A program made the translations under genes and the position numbers. This document shows, piece by piece, positions 61,563-64,000 of a DNA stretch of 64,000 bases. Source of the DNA: Billgrantia lactosivorans (GTDB lineage: Bacteria > Pseudomonadota > Gammaproteobacteria > Pseudomonadales > Halomonadaceae); NCBI RefSeq assembly GCF_003254665.1, contig NZ_QHGY01000001.1, forward strand, positions 682,001-746,000, given 5' to 3'. Under the pieces are notes generated by a model. It was not told the origin of the DNA. It saw only the letters and a list, made by a program, of their open reading frames with translations, and did not search any database. The stretch's first letter is position 1. The number at the start of each line of letters is the position of its first letter.

Positions 61563-63338
61563 ATGACTCCACGCCCCGACCCCCGCATCCTGCTGCGCCT
61601 GCTGGCGCTGCTCGCTCCCTACCGGGGTCGCCTGGCGATGGCCGCGCTGGCACTGCTGGTGGCCTCCGCCAGCGTGCTGCTGCTGGGCCAGGGGCTGCGC
61701 CTGGTGATCGACCAGGGGTTCCTGGCCGAAGACAGCGCCCGGCTCAACCAGACCCTCGGCGCGATGCTCGGCGTGGTGGTACTGCTGGCCGGGGCCTCGG
61801 CGCTGCGCTACTACCAGGTGAGCTGGATCGGCGAGCGGCTGGCCGCCGACCTGCGCCGCCGGGTCTTCGACCACCTGCTCGAGCTCGAACCGGCCTACTT
61901 CGAGAGCGCCGAGCACCGCGACCACGGCGCGGCCGAGATCGCCTCGCGACTGACGGCCGATACCAGCGTGCTGCAGACGCTGTTCGGCTCGTCGATCTCC
62001 CTGGCGCTGCGCAACCTGGTGATGCTGGTGGGCGCCACGGGGCTGATGCTGGTCACCCAGCCCTGGCTCTCGGCGCTGGTGCTGGTCGGCATTCCGGCCA
62101 CGGTGCTGCCGATCCTGTGGTTCGGCCGCCGCGTCCGGCGGCTCTCGCGTCATAGCCAGGACCGGGTCGCCGAGCTGGGCCGCTATGCCAGCGAGGCCCT
62201 GGGCGGCATCCGCACGGTACAGGCGTTCAACCACGAGGCGATCGATCGGCGCGACTACGGCGAGCGCGTCGAGCAGGCCTTCGCCACCGCCGTGGTACGC
62301 ACGCGCCAGCGCGCCTGGCTCACCGCTGCCGCCATGCTGGCGATATTCGCCGCCGTGGGCGTGATGCTGTGGCAGGGCGGCCAGGCGGTGCTGGCCGGCG
62401 AGATGAGCGCGGGGGAACTCTCGGCCTTCGTCTTCTATGCGGTACTCGCGGCAGGCGCCGTGGCCACCCTGGCCGAGGTCGCCGGCGACGTGCAGCGTGC
62501 CGCCGGTGCCGCCGAACGCCTGCTCGAGCTGCTCGACGCCGCCCCCGGCATCCAGGCGCCGGCCGAGCCGACGCCCCTGCCCATGCCCCTGCGCGGCGAG
62601 ATCCGCCTGGAGAAGGTGAGTTTCGCCTATCCCGGGCGCGCGCTACCGGCGCTGGATTCCCTCGACCTGTGGATACGCCCCGGCGAGCGGGTCGCCCTGG
62701 TCGGGCCTTCCGGCGCCGGCAAGAGCACCCTGCTCGGGCTGTTGCTGCGCTTTCACGACCCCGACCGGGGGCAGGTGACGCTGGACGGCATCGACCTGCG
62801 CGAGCTCGATCCGAAAGCACTGCGCGCCTGCATGGGCCTGGTGGCCCAGGAACCGCTGCTGTTCACCGGCTCGGTGGCCGACAACCTGCGCTACGGCAAG
62901 CCGGATGCCTCGCCCGAGGAGCTGCGGGCCGCGGCCCGCGACGCCAACGCCCTGGGCTTCGTCGAGGCCCTGCCCCGCGGCTTCGACAGCCAGCTAGGTC
63001 CCGGTGGCGTTCAGCTCTCCGGCGGCCAGCGACAGCGCCTGGCCATCGCCCGGGCACTGCTCAAGGATCCCCGCGTGCTGCTGCTAGACGAGGCCACCAG
63101 CGCGCTCGACGCCGAAAGCGAGCGCCTGGTGCAGCAGGCGCTGGACCGGCTGATGTCCGGGCGCACCAGCCTGGTGATCGCCCATCGCCTGGCCACGGTG
63201 ACCGCCGCCGATCGCCTGCTGGTGTTCGACGAGGGCCGGTTGGTGGCTGCCGGCCGCCACAGCGAACTGCTCGAACAGAGCCCGCTCTATCGTCACCTGG
63301 CACAGCTGCAGTTCGGCCGGCACAACCAGCAGGCATGA
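61563..63338 (+). CDS. ABC exporter, fused membrane and ATPase domains (MsbA-like)
   Basis: A 591-residue half-transporter. Six TM helices (about 20-310) are followed by an ATPase domain with Walker A GPSGAGKST (about 381-389), Q-loop VAQEPLLF, signature LSGGQRQRLAIARALL, Walker B VLLLDEATSALD and switch His in VIAHRLATV. It works as a homodimer. MsbA-like lipid flipping or multidrug export both fit; it lacks an LpxK neighbour, so orthology with MsbA is not claimed. Confidence 0.93.
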   Translation: MTPRPDPRILLRLLALLAPYRGRLAMAALALLVASASVLLLGQGLRLVIDQGFLAEDSARLNQTLGAMLGVVVLLAGASALRYYQVSWIGERLAADLRRRVFDHLLELEPAYFESAEHRDHGAAEIASRLTADTSVLQTLFGSSISLALRNLVMLVGATGLMLVTQPWLSALVLVGIPATVLPILWFGRRVRRLSRHSQDRVAELGRYASEALGGIRTVQAFNHEAIDRRDYGERVEQAFATAVVRTRQRAWLTAAAMLAIFAAVGVMLWQGGQAVLAGEMSAGELSAFVFYAVLAAGAVATLAEVAGDVQRAAGAAERLLELLDAAPGIQAPAEPTPLPMPLRGEIRLEKVSFAYPGRALPALDSLDLWIRPGERVALVGPSGAGKSTLLGLLLRFHDPDRGQVTLDGIDLRELDPKALRACMGLVAQEPLLFTGSVADNLRYGKPDASPEELRAAARDANALGFVEALPRGFDSQLGPGGVQLSGGQRQRLAIARALLKDPRVLLLDEATSALDAESERLVQQALDRLMSGRTSLVIAHRLATVTAADRLLVFDEGRLVAAGRHSELLEQSPLYRHLAQLQFGRHNQQA

Positions 63339-63379
63339 TCGCGCTCGGGTCGAGAACGCCATCGCCGCGTGCCGCTCCG

Positions 63380-64000
63380 CTAGATCGTGTTGCGCAGGCC
63401 CAGTTCGTACGGGTGCGGGTCGAGGTAGGTCTGGCGGCGTATGTAGTCCGAGCCGTGGCGCTTGACGTAGTGGTTGAGCAGCCGCACCGGTACCGCCAGG
63501 TGCACGTGCCCCAGCCGGTACTCCTCCACCGCCTGCAGCAGGTCCTGCTTGACCTCGCTTTCCAGCTCACGCTTGAGGTAGCCCAGCACATGCATCAGGG
63601 CATTGGTGTGCGTCTTGCGCGTGGCCGGGCGCGACAGCGCCGCCATGAACCGCTGCAGGTAGCGGTACTTTACTTTCGCCAGCGGCTGGGCATGGGCTTC
63701 GCTGCCGAGGTAGCGGCCCAGCTCGCGATAGGCCTCGACGTGGTGCGCCATCAGCAGGTACTTCTGGCGGCTGTGAAACTGGATCAGCGCATGGAACTCC
63801 GCCGCCTCCTCGACGTGGCGCTTCCAGTCGTCGAAGGCGAACACGCGGGTGATGAAGTTCTCGCGCAGCACGGCGTCGTTCATGCGCGCCTCTTCCTCCA
63901 GCGGCAGCTCGGGGAAGCATTCGCGCAGCACGCGCACGAAGAGGCCGGAGTCGGCGTGGCTGGGCATGCCGTTGTCATGGTAGACCTTGACCCGTTCGAG
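63380..64000 (-). CDS. DUF523/DUF1722 (YbgA-like) protein, 5' end outside the window
   Basis: The frame runs without stop to the window edge (ERVKVYHDNGMPSHADSGLF), so it begins outside. The C-terminal DUF1722 domain is visible: WKRHVEEAAEFHALIQFHSR, KYLLMAHHVEAYRELGRYLG and PVRLLNHYVKRH. In bacteria this domain follows a DUF523 domain, whose end is at the edge. The ATG at 63967 is internal, not the start. Family members often neighbour the cryptochrome/photolyase gene phrB, which cannot be checked here. Confidence 0.88.
   Translation of the reverse strand, partial: LERVKVYHDNGMPSHADSGLFVRVLRECFPELPLEEEARMNDAVLRENFITRVFAFDDWKRHVEEAAEFHALIQFHSRQKYLLMAHHVEAYRELGRYLGSEAHAQPLAKVKYRYLQRFMAALSRPATRKTHTNALMHVLGYLKRELESEVKQDLLQAVEEYRLGHVHLAVPVRLLNHYVKRHGSDYIRRQTYLDPHPYELGLRNTI

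Overview
This is a GC-rich, gene-dense bacterial chromosome segment. The family content points to a halophilic gammaproteobacterium of the Halomonas type. The evidence is an OsmC/YcaO fusion, YejK, Tag, a GntR/GntK pair with a TRAP transporter, a MaoC-phosphotransacetylase/acetate kinase pair, and many diguanylate cyclases and LysE exporters. The genus is an inference from these families, not a measurement. I see no rRNA, tRNA, CRISPR array, transposase, integrase or phage gene. The window starts inside fabF and ends inside a DUF523/DUF1722 gene.

0-8.3 kb: the end of fabF, then a leftward tetR-yciI-tag set. Its promoter carries two TAGGACG palindromes, one filling the -35/-10 spacer. Next come a Spy-like periplasmic protein divergent from a Crp/Fnr regulator, a PAS-GGDEF cyclase, a GNAT enzyme, a DUF1622 membrane protein and a NYN-domain protein. 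A GlxA-type regulator divergent from a GFA-family enzyme is bracketed by two identical 41-bp hairpins.

8.3-21 kb: the OsmC-YcaO protein, an SDR, a SnoaL-like protein, a VOC protein, a DCC thiol oxidoreductase, a DJ-1/PfpI protein, and a LysE exporter facing an AraC regulator broken by a one-base frameshift. A MASE2-type GGDEF cyclase, a cytochrome P450 and a chemoreceptor with a flagellar-type promoter and a CheR-tether tail follow.

21-35 kb: ExoD and a PLP dehydratase; a second LysE exporter divergent from a MocR regulator; a second GlxA regulator divergent from an Rv2258c-like methyltransferase; acetate kinase coupled to a MaoC-phosphotransacetylase; RidA; a three-gene iron-complex ABC importer; and an EamA transporter.

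35-39 kb: a leftward gluconate-type operon of TRAP binding protein, small and large permeases, gluconokinase and GntR repressor. A perfect TGTTAC/GTAACA palindrome lies just downstream of its promoter.

39-64 kb: a serine hydrolase, membrane acyltransferase and lipoprotein set; YbaK-like deacylase; M28 peptidase; S2P-type M50 protease; a four-PAS GGDEF cyclase; a methyltransferase; GFA, GST and SDR enzymes; a parvulin; an Nramp-fold transporter without the metal-binding motif; an ABC-2 exporter; a fourth GGDEF cyclase; YejK; a glutamine amidotransferase; an unusual epimerase-SPW-VKOR fusion; and an ABC exporter. All four GGDEF proteins keep the active motif and the RxxD inhibition site, and the window has no EAL or HD-GYP phosphodiesterase.
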